A stretch of 64,000 nucleotides of DNA from Hungatella hathewayi (GTDB taxonomy: Bacteria; Bacillota; Clostridia; Lachnospirales; Lachnospiraceae), in contig CP102274.1 in assembly GCA_025149285.1 (NCBI GenBank), positions 578,501 to 642,500 on the forward strand, in the 5' to 3' direction. Both the position numbers and the translations under genes were made by a program. A model generated the notes under the pieces. It did no database searches and was not told the origin of the DNA. It saw only the letters and a list, made by a program, of their open reading frames with translations. Positions 25,731 to 34,917 of the stretch are shown piece by piece. Numbering within the stretch: the stretch's first letter is position 1; every line of letters begins with the position of its first letter.

Positions 25731-25751
25731 AATGTTAAAAAATATAACATT
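25731..25751. promoter_or_regulatory. Candidate operator in the importer leader
   Basis: AATGTTA (25731-25737) and TAACATT (25745-25751) form a perfect seven-base inverted repeat with an A-rich seven-base spacer. It lies just downstream of the expected transcription start, where a DeoR repressor would block elongation. Confidence 0.5.
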
Positions 25752-25766
25752 ATTAGGGAGGACGAC

Positions 25767-27308
25767 GTGGAGGAGCTTTTAAAATTACAAAATATAACCA
25801 AAAAGTTCGGAAATGTAGTCGCAAATGATCATATCAACTTAAGCGTGGGCAGGGGAGAGATCCGGGCTCTGCTGGGGGAGAACGGAGCCGGCAAATCGAC
25901 TCTGATGAATATCATTTACGGCCTGTATCAGCCCACATCAGGGGAGATCTTTTTCGGCGGCAGGCAGGTGGCAATTCATTCTCCGAAAGAAGCGATTCAT
26001 CTCGGCATCGGCATGGTTCACCAGCATTTTATGCTGATACCGGAACTGAGCGTGGTGGAGAATCTGGTTCTGGGGAGACGGTCGCGGAGGGAACCATTTC
26101 TGGATCTGGAAGAAGCGTCGGAGGAGATCCGGAAATTGTCTGAAATGTATGGGCTGGACGTGGATCCAAAGGCAAAGGTGTGTGACCTTCCGGTTGGAAG
26201 CCAGCAGAGAGTGGAGATTATCAAGGCGCTGTACCGTGGTGCAAATGTCCTGATTCTGGATGAACCGACTGCGGTGCTTGCCCCGCAGGAAGCGGAACAT
26301 TTAGGGACTGTAATCAGGACACTGTCGGAACAGGGAAAGACGGTTATCTTTATCACGCATAAGCTGATGGAGGCCAGAGATCTGGCTCACAATATTACAA
26401 TTTTAAGGAACGGAAAGACAATTGTGACCGTACCGGCGAGAGAGAAGAGCAATGAGGAGCTGGCACAGCTGATGGTGGGGCATCCGATTGCCACCGACCT
26501 TCCGAGAAAGGAATACGCACCCGGCAGGGAAGCGCTTAAGATCAGCGGCCTTTCCATGACGGCAAAGGATGGGAAACGTCTTCTGGACAATATTAACCTG
26601 ACTGTACACGAAGGGGAAATTGTTGCAGTTGCCGGAGTGGATGGAAACGGCCAGTCTGAGGTAGTCGAGGCGGTGACCGGACTTCGTAAGATCACGGATG
26701 GAAAGGTGGAGTTCTTTGACCGGGATATGAGCCAGACTTCCGTCCGGGACAGAATCCGCGAGGGTATGGGCCATATCCCCCAGGATCGCCATAAGGAGGG
26801 AATGGCGCTGGATATGAGCCTTTCCGACAACATGATTCTGGAAACTCATGGTGATAAGAAGTTCAGCAGATGTGGATGGATCGACTACGACAAGGTTAAT
26901 CAATATACCGGTGAAATGATTGAAAAATACAATGTGAAGGCCACCGGTTACACCGCGCCGGCGGGAAGTCTCTCCGGAGGCAACCAGCAGAAGGTGGTGC
27001 TGGCCAGAGAAGTGTCGAGAGAGCCGAAGATCCTGATTGCCGCACAGCCTACCAGAGGCCTTGACATTTCGGCAGTGGAGTTTGTTCACAGGAAGCTGCT
27101 GGAATCAAGGGATTCCGGTGTTGCAATCCTGATGATTTCCACGGAACTGGAGGAATGTCTGTCGATCAGCGACAGGCTGGCAGTCATGCATCAGGGCAGA
27201 ATCATGGGAGTGATGAAACGTGAGGAATACGATGTGGAGAAAATTGGTCTGATGATTGCCGGGGTAAATGATGGAGAACAGAAAAATGAAGATAAAACAG
27301 AACGATAA
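25767..27308 (+). CDS. BMP-type nucleoside ABC transporter, tandem ATP-binding protein
   Basis: Translation starts at GTG 25767 after GGGAGGAC. The 513-residue protein has two ABC modules. The first has GENGAGKSTL, LPVGSQQRVEI as signature and LDEPTAVL. The second has the family's variant P-loop GVDGNGQSE, LSGGNQQKVVLA and IAAQPTRGLD, where Walker B Asp-Glu reads Ala-Gln, as is usual in the YufO/NupO branch. This branch drives uptake of purine and other nucleosides with a BMP-family binding lipoprotein, and such a gene is present at 29389. It is the first gene of the operon and is followed by two permease genes in the order standard for the family. Confidence 0.93.
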   Translation: MEELLKLQNITKKFGNVVANDHINLSVGRGEIRALLGENGAGKSTLMNIIYGLYQPTSGEIFFGGRQVAIHSPKEAIHLGIGMVHQHFMLIPELSVVENLVLGRRSRREPFLDLEEASEEIRKLSEMYGLDVDPKAKVCDLPVGSQQRVEIIKALYRGANVLILDEPTAVLAPQEAEHLGTVIRTLSEQGKTVIFITHKLMEARDLAHNITILRNGKTIVTVPAREKSNEELAQLMVGHPIATDLPRKEYAPGREALKISGLSMTAKDGKRLLDNINLTVHEGEIVAVAGVDGNGQSEVVEAVTGLRKITDGKVEFFDRDMSQTSVRDRIREGMGHIPQDRHKEGMALDMSLSDNMILETHGDKKFSRCGWIDYDKVNQYTGEMIEKYNVKATGYTAPAGSLSGGNQQKVVLAREVSREPKILIAAQPTRGLDISAVEFVHRKLLESRDSGVAILMISTELEECLSISDRLAVMHQGRIMGVMKREEYDVEKIGLMIAGVNDGEQKNEDKTER

Positions 27309-28365
27309 GAGAAAAATTTTGACGCAGTTACTGAAACCGGTGGCGGCAATTGCGGCGGCACTGCTGGTTGGCGCAGTTTTGATTCTGTACGCAGGGGCAA
27401 ATCCTGTCACAGCGTACAAATCGCTTCTGGCCGGGGCGTTTGGTAGCTTTTATAACTTTACAGAGGTGCTGGTGAAGGCGTCTCCATTGTGGCTGGCAGG
27501 TCTTGGCGTGGCACTGTCGTTTAAAGCAGGCATTTTTAATGTGGGTGCGGAAGGGCAGATTATGATGGGGGCACTGGCCACCGCGTGGATCGGCGTTGTG
27601 CTGGGGAATCTCCCTATGGTCATCCTGCTTCCTGTTACCATGCTTGCCGCAGTGCTGGCAGGAGGCATCTGGGCAAGTATCCCGGGCATGATGAAGGCGA
27701 AGCTGGGGGTCGACGAGATTATTACCACAATTATGTTTAATTACATTGCAACCTGGGTGGTCAGCTATTTTGTGACAGGGCCTTTAAAGGATCCGGCGGG
27801 GGTTAATCCGCAGACTGCGGAGCTGGGAGCGGGGGCACAGCTTCCGATTCTGGTGAAGGCGACCAGGCTTCACGCGGGTCTGATTGTTACCCTGATTCTG
27901 ATTGTCGTCATGTATTTTGTCATAAAAAAAAGCACGTTTGGTTATAAGGTGAGGCTGCTGGGGAGCAGTTTATCCGTGGCAAGAGCATCGGGGGTCAACG
28001 TTCCCCTGACACTGATCACTACGATGATCATCAGCGGCGGCCTGTCTGGGTTGGCCGGGATGATGGAGATATCAGGGCTGCACCACAGACTTTTAAATTC
28101 ATTTTCTCCAGGCTATGGTTTTACGGCGGTTGTCGTGGCTCTGCTTGGCAATCTGAATCCGCTGGCTGTATTCGTATCGGGATTTTTCTTTGCAGCAATG
28201 ACGGTTGGGGCTAATGAGATGCAGAGAAGCGCTGCCATTCCCACCTCGTTAATCAGTGTGATTCAGGGATTGATCGTGTTCTTTGTTCTGATCAGCGAGG
28301 TGAAACACTTTCCGATACCCCGTATTTTCACATCGAAAAGGGAAAACAGGGAGGTGACGGAATGA
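27286..28365 (+). CDS. BMP-type nucleoside ABC transporter permease 1
   Basis: Start ATG 27286 has GGAGAACAG upstream; ATGs at 27268 and 27271 would add five or six residues. The gene overlaps the ATPase gene in either case. About 359 residues with some nine membrane segments. The conserved family stretches LSFKAGIFNVGAEGQIMMGALA, LGVDEIITTIMFNYIA, and the coupling region VRLLGSSLSVARASGVN are all present. It pairs with the permease encoded next, which starts at the ATGA stop-start overlap. YufP/NupP-type role in nucleoside import follows from family knowledge. Confidence 0.93.
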   Translation: MKIKQNDKRKILTQLLKPVAAIAAALLVGAVLILYAGANPVTAYKSLLAGAFGSFYNFTEVLVKASPLWLAGLGVALSFKAGIFNVGAEGQIMMGALATAWIGVVLGNLPMVILLPVTMLAAVLAGGIWASIPGMMKAKLGVDEIITTIMFNYIATWVVSYFVTGPLKDPAGVNPQTAELGAGAQLPILVKATRLHAGLIVTLILIVVMYFVIKKSTFGYKVRLLGSSLSVARASGVNVPLTLITTMIISGGLSGLAGMMEISGLHHRLLNSFSPGYGFTAVVVALLGNLNPLAVFVSGFFFAAMTVGANEMQRSAAIPTSLISVIQGLIVFFVLISEVKHFPIPRIFTSKRENREVTE

Positions 28366-29297
28366 ATATCTTAAGTATGGCATTTATTGTGGGACTTTTG
28401 ACTGCCACGGTCCGTATGATGGTCCCGATTCTTTTGTCGGCACTGGGAGAAACGTATTCGGAACGTGCGGGTATCTTAAACATTGGTCTGGAAGGCATTA
28501 TGCTGATCAGCGCGTTCTTTGCCTTTCTGGGATCTTACTATTTTGACAGTGCGGCCGTAGGCGTCCTGTTTGGAGCGGCTTCCGGACTGATAGTGGGGCT
28601 GATCGCGGCATTTTTAAGTGTTACTCTGCAGATTAACCAGATGATCAGCGGCATTGCCTTAAATATGGTGGCTGCCGGGCTTACCAGCTTCTTCTACCGG
28701 GTCATGTTTGGAGTACTTCCGATCCCGCCTCAGGCAAAAAGCCTGTCAGTGCTGGAGATTCCGGTGCTGCGAGACATACCGTTTTTGGGTGAGATTCTGT
28801 TTCAGCACAATATTCTGGTTTATGCAGCATTTATTCTTGTACCGGTATCTTCCATCATTCTGTATAAAACCAGCTTCGGATTAAAGATCCGCGCGGTGGG
28901 CGAGAATCCAAAGGCGGTGGATACGGTGGGCGTCAGCGTGAACGGTGTGCGGTATTCGGCGGTATGTATCTGCGGTCTGCTTACCGGGCTGGCCGGGACG
29001 TGTCTGACCATCGGACAGCTCAATATGTTTATGGATAATATATCTGCGGGAAGAGGGTTTATCGCTCTGGCAGCCGTTATTTTTGGGAAATGGAATCCAA
29101 AAGGCGTTCTGTTTGCTTCCGTTATTTTTGCATTTGCGGATGCTCTTCAGCTGAGGCTCCAGTCTCTTGGCTTCCAGATTCCGTATCAGTTCCTGGTCAT
29201 GCTTCCCTATGTGCTGACCGTGGTGGCACTGGCCGGAGTTGTGGGTAGGAGCAAAGGACCGGCCGCATTGGGAAAAGCATACAGCAAGGAAGGATGA
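28362..29297 (+). CDS. BMP-type nucleoside ABC transporter permease 2
   Basis: This 311-residue membrane protein starts in an ATGA overlap with permease 1. Family signatures include ALGETYSERAGILNIGLEGIMLISAF near the start, LQINQMISGIALNMVAAGL, and the coupling region IRAVGENPKAVDTVGVSVNGVR. It corresponds to YufQ/NupQ, the second half of the heterodimeric channel. About eight hydrophobic segments are visible. After it come 91 bases before the binding lipoprotein gene, without a clear terminator. Confidence 0.93.
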   Translation: MNILSMAFIVGLLTATVRMMVPILLSALGETYSERAGILNIGLEGIMLISAFFAFLGSYYFDSAAVGVLFGAASGLIVGLIAAFLSVTLQINQMISGIALNMVAAGLTSFFYRVMFGVLPIPPQAKSLSVLEIPVLRDIPFLGEILFQHNILVYAAFILVPVSSIILYKTSFGLKIRAVGENPKAVDTVGVSVNGVRYSAVCICGLLTGLAGTCLTIGQLNMFMDNISAGRGFIALAAVIFGKWNPKGVLFASVIFAFADALQLRLQSLGFQIPYQFLVMLPYVLTVVALAGVVGRSKGPAALGKAYSKEG

Positions 29298-29388
29298 CGG
29301 AACAAGTCAATCAACAAAACCTATGAAAAAACTTATCAGCAAGTCGCTGAAAGTATAAATGTCTTTCTAACTACAAGGAGGAGAAGAA

Positions 29389-30519
29389 ATGAGAAGGAAA
29401 CTGAGTTTGGTAATGGCAGCGGCACTGACAGCAGCGCTCCTGGGGGGATGCGCAGGCGGAAATGCAAAACAGCCGGCAGGCGATACAACGGCGGCTCCGA
29501 CGACGGCGGCGCAGGCGGAGGCCGGCAGTACGGAAGCAGAAGAGACAGAGGCAGAAAAAACGGAGGCGGCGAAGGCGGATGACAAAAAAGCCGGGGACAG
29601 CGCCAAAACCGGGGATGGACAGTTCAAAGCGGCTCTTATTGTAACAGGATCGGTCAATGACGCCGGATGGAACGCGGCTGCCTACAATGGCATGAAAGCG
29701 ATTGAAAGTGAAATGGGGGCGGAAATTAATTTCTCAGAAAATGTGTCTCTTCCCGATGCGGAACCGGCATTGAGAGATTTTTCCAACAAGGGATACAACT
29801 TAATATTTGCACACAGCATGGAGTACGGCGAGTCTGTGACAAAGATTGCGGGGGATTATCCGGATACAAAATACGCAGTTTATACGGGAACTGTGGAAGC
29901 GGACAACGTGGCGTCCATCTCCTTAAACGAGCACGAGACGGGATATCTGGCGGGAATGCTGGCGGCCTCCATGTCAAAGACGGGCAAGATCGGAGTCATT
30001 ATTGGTTCTGACTTACCTCCGATGATCCGAATCGCAGAGGCGTACAAGCTTGGCGCGAAAGAGGTAAATCCGGATATTCAGGTGTTTGACGTATTTGCGG
30101 GCAGCTGGGACGATATTGCAAAAGGAAAAGAAGCGGCTCTGGGACAGATTGAAAACGGCGCCGACGTCATTTTCCATGTTGCGGATAAGACCGGACTGGG
30201 AGCGATTCAGGCGGCTCAGGAAAAGGGCGTGTATGCAATTGGTTCGTCTGTGGATCAGAGTGCAGTGGCACCCGGAACCGTATTGTCCAGTGCCCTGGAT
30301 CATGCGGATAAGGCCTATTTAGCGGCGGCGAAGAGTGTTTCAGATGGTACCTTTAAGGGCGGAATCATGAGGATGGGACTGAAGGAAGAGGCGATTGGCA
30401 TGGCACCGTACGATCCTGCCGTTCCGGAAGATGTAATTAAGAAAATAGAAGAAAAGACTGCACAGATCGTAAGCGGAGAATTTGAAGTTCCGGAGATTCT
30501 GGAAAGAACTGCAAAATAG
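29389..30519 (+). CDS. BMP-family nucleoside-binding lipoprotein
   Basis: The 376-residue protein starts with a lipoprotein signal peptide and lipobox LLGGC, then a low-complexity spacer rich in Ala, Thr, Glu and Lys (about residues 25-80). The BMP binding fold follows: ALIVTGSVNDAGWNAAAYNGMKAI, then SISLNEHETGYLAGMLAA and IGVIIGSDLPPMIRI. The GxxxDxxWN-like start and the EHE-x-GYLAG motif are typical of PnrA/BmpA-type proteins that bind purine nucleosides. Anchored outside the membrane, it should feed the two permeases encoded before it. Strong ribosome site: AAGGAGGAGAAGAA. Confidence 0.93.
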   Translation: MRRKLSLVMAAALTAALLGGCAGGNAKQPAGDTTAAPTTAAQAEAGSTEAEETEAEKTEAAKADDKKAGDSAKTGDGQFKAALIVTGSVNDAGWNAAAYNGMKAIESEMGAEINFSENVSLPDAEPALRDFSNKGYNLIFAHSMEYGESVTKIAGDYPDTKYAVYTGTVEADNVASISLNEHETGYLAGMLAASMSKTGKIGVIIGSDLPPMIRIAEAYKLGAKEVNPDIQVFDVFAGSWDDIAKGKEAALGQIENGADVIFHVADKTGLGAIQAAQEKGVYAIGSSVDQSAVAPGTVLSSALDHADKAYLAAAKSVSDGTFKGGIMRMGLKEEAIGMAPYDPAVPEDVIKKIEEKTAQIVSGEFEVPEILERTAK

Positions 30520-30527
30520 GGAAGGTG

Positions 30528-30562
30528 CAGCATACCGGGAGTACGCGCTTCACGGTATGCTG
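30528..30562 (+). terminator. Attenuator hairpin after the binding-protein gene
   Basis: CAGCATACCG (30528-30537) and CGGTATGCTG (30553-30562) form a perfect ten-base-pair stem with a 15-base loop. There is no T run, so it is more likely to protect the 3' end of the upstream transcript or to reduce read-through into the enzyme genes. Confidence 0.6.
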
Positions 30563-30603
30563 TCTGACTGAGCATAAAAAGGATGAATAGAAAAGGAAAC
30601 AAG

Positions 30604-31494
30604 ATGAACGATTATTTATTTTACGGTGCGATGACGGAACCGATCGCGCCCATGGACAAAGAGGGAAACATCGACTATGAGCTTTTAAAGGCCCAGGTGC
30701 AGTTTCAGCTGGACCATAAGATTCACGCGATTTTCGTCAGCGGACTGACGGAGTGCATGGTGACCAGTGTGGAAGAGCAGATTGAGATGCTTCGAGAAAC
30801 TGTGAAGACAGTAAACAGCCAGGTTCCGGTTATGGGAAATATCTGTTTAAACCGCCCGGAGGATGCGCTGTACGCCATCAGAGCGTTTGAGGAGGCAGGC
30901 GCGGATGCGGTCAGCATTGCCCAGCCTCACACCTTTACGTATGAGGAGGACGCCATTTATGAGTACTATACGAATCTGATCCGCGGGACAACGCTGCCGG
31001 TCTACGTGTACAACGCGCCCCAGACGAATAATGTGCTTTCCCCAGGTCTGGTGAAGCGGCTGGTGGAAGAAAATGACAATGTGAGGGGCTATAAAAACAG
31101 TGTTCAGGACATTCTTCATCTGCAGAGCGTCATGGAGCTGATTCCGAAGGAACGCCATTTCGAGTGTATCGCGGGCAGCGATTCAACAATTTTTGCAACA
31201 CTGGCACTGGGGGGATGCGGAATTATTTCCTGGGTATCCATTATGTTTCCGGAGCTGATCGAGGAACTGTGCGATGCGTATTTCAGAGGGGATATCGAGG
31301 AGGCGAGAGCTCTTCAGTTCAGAGTGCAGAAGGTGAGGACGATTTTAAAGCATGCCCCTATGGATTCGGGGTACCGGTATGCCGGAGAACTGATCGGACT
31401 GCCTATGGGATACCCGAGACAGCCGATGTCACAGGCGACAGAGGAACAGAAAAACTACATCAGAGAAGAACTGACAAAACTGGACATGATTTGA
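30604..31494 (+). CDS. DapA/NanA-family lyase or synthase
   Basis: ATG 30604 follows AAAGGAAACAAG and gives 296 residues. The TIM-barrel landmarks of the dihydrodipicolinate synthase/N-acetylneuraminate lyase family are seen: VYVYNAPQTNN with the catalytic tyrosine and GYKNSVQDI with the Schiff-base lysine. The usual GTTGE loop reads GLTECM, so the substrate differs from pyruvate plus aspartate semialdehyde. It is placed between a nucleoside importer and a PfkB kinase, not in a lysine operon. A role as an aldolase or dehydratase acting on a sugar acid or on a nucleobase breakdown product is possible but unproven. Confidence 0.88.
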   Translation: MNDYLFYGAMTEPIAPMDKEGNIDYELLKAQVQFQLDHKIHAIFVSGLTECMVTSVEEQIEMLRETVKTVNSQVPVMGNICLNRPEDALYAIRAFEEAGADAVSIAQPHTFTYEEDAIYEYYTNLIRGTTLPVYVYNAPQTNNVLSPGLVKRLVEENDNVRGYKNSVQDILHLQSVMELIPKERHFECIAGSDSTIFATLALGGCGIISWVSIMFPELIEELCDAYFRGDIEEARALQFRVQKVRTILKHAPMDSGYRYAGELIGLPMGYPRQPMSQATEEQKNYIREELTKLDMI

Positions 31495-31507
31495 CAAAGG
31501 AGCGGAA

Positions 31508-32452
31508 ATGAAGCCAAAGAAGTTAATAACGCTGGGAAGCTATCATACGGATTATTTTTTGATTGGAGACAGGATTCCGGACAAAGGTGAGACGGTAACG
31601 GGAAATTACTATTTTACAGAAGGCGGCGGCAAGGGGTCCAATCACGCCTGTGCCTGCTCTATCCTGGGCGGAAATGTGGTTTTGATTCAGAAGCTGGGAA
31701 GGGATGAGGGCGGGGAGACGGCCTGCAGAGAATTCGCAGAATACGGCCTTTCTCTCGACTATGTCCGGATGGTGGAAGGTGAGAAGACAGGGCTGGCGCC
31801 GATCATGATCGACAAGGACGGAAATAACGCCATCATGGTATTTCCCGGTGCGCATGGTCACTATACAAAAGAAGACATCGACAGGGCAGCCCGGGAGTTT
31901 GACGACGCATTTATGGCGAGCTTTGTATTTGAGACGAATCTGGATATGACGGAGTATGCCATTAAAAAGGCGTATGAAAAAAATGTGGCTGTATTTCTGG
32001 ATCCGTCTCCGGTGACGAAATTCAATCCGGATCTGTATCCCTATCTGACCTGGATCAAGCCCAACGAGCATGAGGCTACTCTCTATACGGGGATTGAAGT
32101 GACGGATTATGAGTCTGCTGCCGAGGCAGGCAAATGGTTTCTGGCAAGGGGAGTTAAGAATGCGCTGATTACATTGGGGGAAATGGGATCGGTTCTCGTC
32201 ACGCCTGATTTAATCCGGACGTTTCCGGCGCCGAAGGTGACGGTTGTGGATACGACAACGGCGGGAGATGTGTTTGCCGGGGCGTTTATCTATGCGCTGT
32301 CGGTTGAGATGCCCTTAGACGAGGCAGTGCTGTTTGCCTCCTGTGCGGGAGCATTAACGGCGACAAAGGCGGGAGCGGTGAAGTCGGCTCCTCATATGGA
32401 AGAGGTGCAGCAGCTTTTGGCTGAATTTAAAAAATCAGCCGGACTTATATAA
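31508..32452 (+). CDS. PfkB-family sugar or nucleoside kinase
   Basis: The 314-residue protein has the ribokinase/PfkB fold. YYFTEGGGKGSNHACACSILGG is the substrate-binding glycine region and TTTAGDVFAGAFIYAL holds the catalytic aspartate and anion hole (PfkB signature 2). NALITLGEMGSVLV is the usual ATP-side strand. AAAGGAGCGGAA precedes its ATG. In this setting it probably phosphorylates ribose, deoxyribose or a nucleoside released from the imported ligand, supplying the substrate for DeoC. Kinase type is certain; the substrate is inferred from neighbours. Confidence 0.92.
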   Translation: MKPKKLITLGSYHTDYFLIGDRIPDKGETVTGNYYFTEGGGKGSNHACACSILGGNVVLIQKLGRDEGGETACREFAEYGLSLDYVRMVEGEKTGLAPIMIDKDGNNAIMVFPGAHGHYTKEDIDRAAREFDDAFMASFVFETNLDMTEYAIKKAYEKNVAVFLDPSPVTKFNPDLYPYLTWIKPNEHEATLYTGIEVTDYESAAEAGKWFLARGVKNALITLGEMGSVLVTPDLIRTFPAPKVTVVDTTTAGDVFAGAFIYALSVEMPLDEAVLFASCAGALTATKAGAVKSAPHMEEVQQLLAEFKKSAGLI

Positions 32453-32470
32453 ATGCGGCAGGAGACTGAG

Positions 32471-33802
32471 ATGAATCATACGATATTTGCGTTAAAGGGA
32501 ACAATCGCCTATACGCCGGCTCCGCAGAGATTTGTTTTTGAGGAAGAGAGCTTTCTTGTGTGCAGGGACGGGAAGGTCAAAGGAATCTGGAAGGAACTGC
32601 CGGATGAGTTAAAGGGAATTAAGGTCTATGACTACACGGGAAAGATTATTTTCCCGGGCATGTGTGATCTGCATATGCATGCGCCTCAGTATGCGTTTCG
32701 GGGGCTGGGGATGAATCTGGAGAATCCGGACTGGGATATGTGGTTTGAAAAGTATGCGTTTCCCGATGAGAAACGGTATGAGGACTGCGAATACGCGAAG
32801 ATGGCGTATGAGCGGCTGACTGATGATCTTTTAAAGACGACGACAACGCGGTGTGTTATGTTTGCCACGATTCACCGGCAGAGTACGGAGATCCTGATGG
32901 ATTTGATGGAAGAAAAGGGAATCACAGCCTATGTGGGCAAGGTGAATATGGACCGGAATTCGATTCCCGGACTGCTGGAGACCACAGAGGAGAGTCTGGA
33001 GGAGACAAAGCAATGGATTGCTGACTGTGAGGATAAGAAAAAATACAGGAAATGCCGCCCCATCATTACGCCCCGCTATATTCCGACCTGTACGGATGAG
33101 CTGATGAGCGGACTGGGAGATCTGATTGCGGAGAAGAAAATTCCGGTCCAGTCCCATTTGTCTGAGGGCCTGGATGAGATGGAGTGGGTGCGGGAACTGA
33201 AGCCGGAACTCTCGTTTTATGGAGAAGGCTACGATGAGTACCATATGTTTGGGGACACGGTTCCAACGGTGATGGCTCACTGCGTCTATTCTCCGGAGGA
33301 AGAGATACAGCTGATGAAGAAGCGCGATAAGCTGATTATCGCACACTGCCCGCAGTCCAATATCAGCAGCTCCGGCGGGATTGCCCCGGTGAAGCGGTAT
33401 CTGGCGGAAGGAATCCGGGTGGGACTTGGAAGTGATATGGCCGGCAGTAATACGCTTTCTCTGCTGCGGGCAATTACCGATGCCATCCATGTGTCGAAGG
33501 CACGGTGGGCTTTTACGGAGCGCGGGGACGATCCTCATGCGAAGAAGAATGTTCTGTCTCTGGCGGAGGCATTTTATCTTGCAACCCACGGGGGAGAAGG
33601 TCTGTGGGAGCAGGTTGGAAGCTTTGAAGAGGGATACTGCTTTGACGCTGTGGTCATGGACGATTCCAGGATCAGCGACTACTGTGAGCGAAGCAGCTAT
33701 GAGCGGACGGAGCGGCTAATCCTGATGTCGGACGACAGGGATATTGAGGCGAAGTTTATCGATGGGAGCATGGTATACCAAAGGGATGCAAAACAGAGAT
33801 AA
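32471..33802 (+). CDS. Amidohydrolase, guanine deaminase-like
   Basis: ATG 32471 has AGGAGACTGAG just upstream; an in-frame ATG at 32453 lies directly after the previous stop. The 443-residue protein has the metal-dependent amidohydrolase ligands. These are DLHMHAPQYAFRG (HxH), VQSHLSEGLDEMEW, MAHCVYSPEEE and GLGSDMAGSNTLS with the final aspartate. HMHAPQ after the first strand and the VQSHLSE pattern are typical of guanine deaminase, which turns guanine into xanthine and ammonia. Set beside a nucleoside importer this reaction fits purine salvage or nitrogen supply. Other purine or pyrimidine deaminase activities cannot be excluded. Confidence 0.87.
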   Translation: MNHTIFALKGTIAYTPAPQRFVFEEESFLVCRDGKVKGIWKELPDELKGIKVYDYTGKIIFPGMCDLHMHAPQYAFRGLGMNLENPDWDMWFEKYAFPDEKRYEDCEYAKMAYERLTDDLLKTTTTRCVMFATIHRQSTEILMDLMEEKGITAYVGKVNMDRNSIPGLLETTEESLEETKQWIADCEDKKKYRKCRPIITPRYIPTCTDELMSGLGDLIAEKKIPVQSHLSEGLDEMEWVRELKPELSFYGEGYDEYHMFGDTVPTVMAHCVYSPEEEIQLMKKRDKLIIAHCPQSNISSSGGIAPVKRYLAEGIRVGLGSDMAGSNTLSLLRAITDAIHVSKARWAFTERGDDPHAKKNVLSLAEAFYLATHGGEGLWEQVGSFEEGYCFDAVVMDDSRISDYCERSSYERTERLILMSDDRDIEAKFIDGSMVYQRDAKQR

Positions 33803-33841
33803 GAGCGGAGAAGGATACTGGGAAAGGGGAGAGGCTGAAAC

Positions 33842-34309
33842 GTGAAAACAGTTGTAATTGAGGACATCAGGCCGGACAATGACTATGGCCTGATTGTACA
33901 GATGCCGGAGGAGGGAAACGTATATCAGGATGATTACTTTTACTGGAAGGGAAGCCTGATTCCAGCCTGCTTTCAGACAAACCGGATATCGACAGGGACG
34001 ATGAAGACGTGGCACCGGGATCCTGTGTTTCAGAAGCTGGAATTCCATGAGGATTATGAAAAATTCGTGTTTCTTACGGGGACAGCCCTTTTTCCTGTGG
34101 CGGATACGAGAGATGGCGCTGTCTGTGACGAAAGTTTCCGGGTTCTGCGGGTGAGCCCGGGTACGGAGGTGCTCGTACCTCCGGGGAAAGCCCATTTTAT
34201 GCCGGTTGCAGAGGGGGATGAGCCGGTCCGTATTACCGTAGTATGCCCGGAAATGCCGTTTTACCATGTGTTTCTGAGTGAAGCGGTACGGGCTGAGGCA
34301 AAGGAGTGA
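33842..34309 (+). CDS. Small cupin-like protein, possibly ureidoglycolate lyase-related
   Basis: The 155-residue protein starts at GTG 33842. It has no membrane segments and a beta-rich pattern with repeated Gly-Pro-Gly turns (VSPGTEVLVPPGKAHFMPV), typical of a cupin barrel. His and Glu residues that could bind metal lie at WHRDPVF, LEFHEDYEKFVFLTG and GKAHF. The LEFHEDYEKFVFL stretch recalls the ureidoglycolate lyase family, which would fit a purine-breakdown setting, but the match is by memory only. It overlaps or closely abuts the nitroreductase gene. Likely an enzyme or sensor for a small nitrogenous metabolite. Confidence 0.65.
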   Translation: MKTVVIEDIRPDNDYGLIVQMPEEGNVYQDDYFYWKGSLIPACFQTNRISTGTMKTWHRDPVFQKLEFHEDYEKFVFLTGTALFPVADTRDGAVCDESFRVLRVSPGTEVLVPPGKAHFMPVAEGDEPVRITVVCPEMPFYHVFLSEAVRAEAKE

Positions 34310-34316
34310 GAATGGA

Positions 34317-34868
34317 TTGGACAATATCTGCTTAAAGCGGTATTCCTGCCGGTGTTTTCGGAAAGAGAGAGTGTCGGAAGAGGCGCTGATCCGGATTTTT
34401 CAGGCTGCGATGCAGGCTCCGTCTGCGCTGAATGAACAGCCGTGGGAGTTTCTTCTGATAAGAGAGGCATGTATGAAACAGGAGGTTGCAGGGATTAATC
34501 CATACTGCCATCCGGCAGCCGAAGCGGACTGCCTGATTCTTTTATTGGCTGATTTGAACAGGCTTAAGAAGGACAGCCCCTGGTGGGTTCAGGATATGAG
34601 TGCATGTGCGGAAAATATGCTGCTGCAGGCCGTGGAACTGGGACTCGGGGCTGTCTGGCTGGGCGTCTATCCAAGAGAAGAGAGGATGAAGAAACTGAGC
34701 AGGCTCGTGTGTCTTCCGGAAAACGTGATTCCGTTCGCTGTAATTTCTGTGGGATATCCGGATGAGGAACGGGATCCGGTGCTGAGATTTGACGGAGACC
34801 GGATATACGGGGAACAGTATGGAACCAGGCTGTTATTGCAGAAAGACAGCGGGGAGACAGAGCGGTGA
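34317..34868 (+). CDS. Nitroreductase-family FMN protein
   Basis: TTG 34317 gives a typical family N-terminus of 183 residues (YSCRCFRKERVSEEALIRIFQAAMQAPSALNEQPWEFLLI). A GTG at 34278 would overlap the cupin gene by 32 bases. The FMN-binding pattern R-S/C-x-R-x-F at the start, the APSALNEQPWEF segment and GLGAVWLGVYPREERMKKL near the end identify the family. It should use NAD(P)H and FMN to reduce a small substrate in the cytoplasm. Its job in a nucleoside operon is not evident; related small nitroreductases serve as deiodinase-like or nucleobase-reducing enzymes. Confidence 0.87.
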   Translation: MDNICLKRYSCRCFRKERVSEEALIRIFQAAMQAPSALNEQPWEFLLIREACMKQEVAGINPYCHPAAEADCLILLLADLNRLKKDSPWWVQDMSACAENMLLQAVELGLGAVWLGVYPREERMKKLSRLVCLPENVIPFAVISVGYPDEERDPVLRFDGDRIYGEQYGTRLLLQKDSGETER

Positions 34869-34917
34869 ACGTGTGAAACAATAAGAATCTATGGAAAATT
34901 GGGAAGGTATCAGTAAA

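Noticed and set aside
26950..27100. Loss of function of the BMP ATPase from its altered second Walker B (IAAQPTRG)
   Set aside because: This change is usual in the second module of the YufO/NupO branch; the first module keeps all motifs.
29462..29644. Arginine-rich 60-codon frame
   Set aside because: It is an out-of-frame reading of the Ala/Glu/Thr-rich spacer of the BMP lipoprotein.
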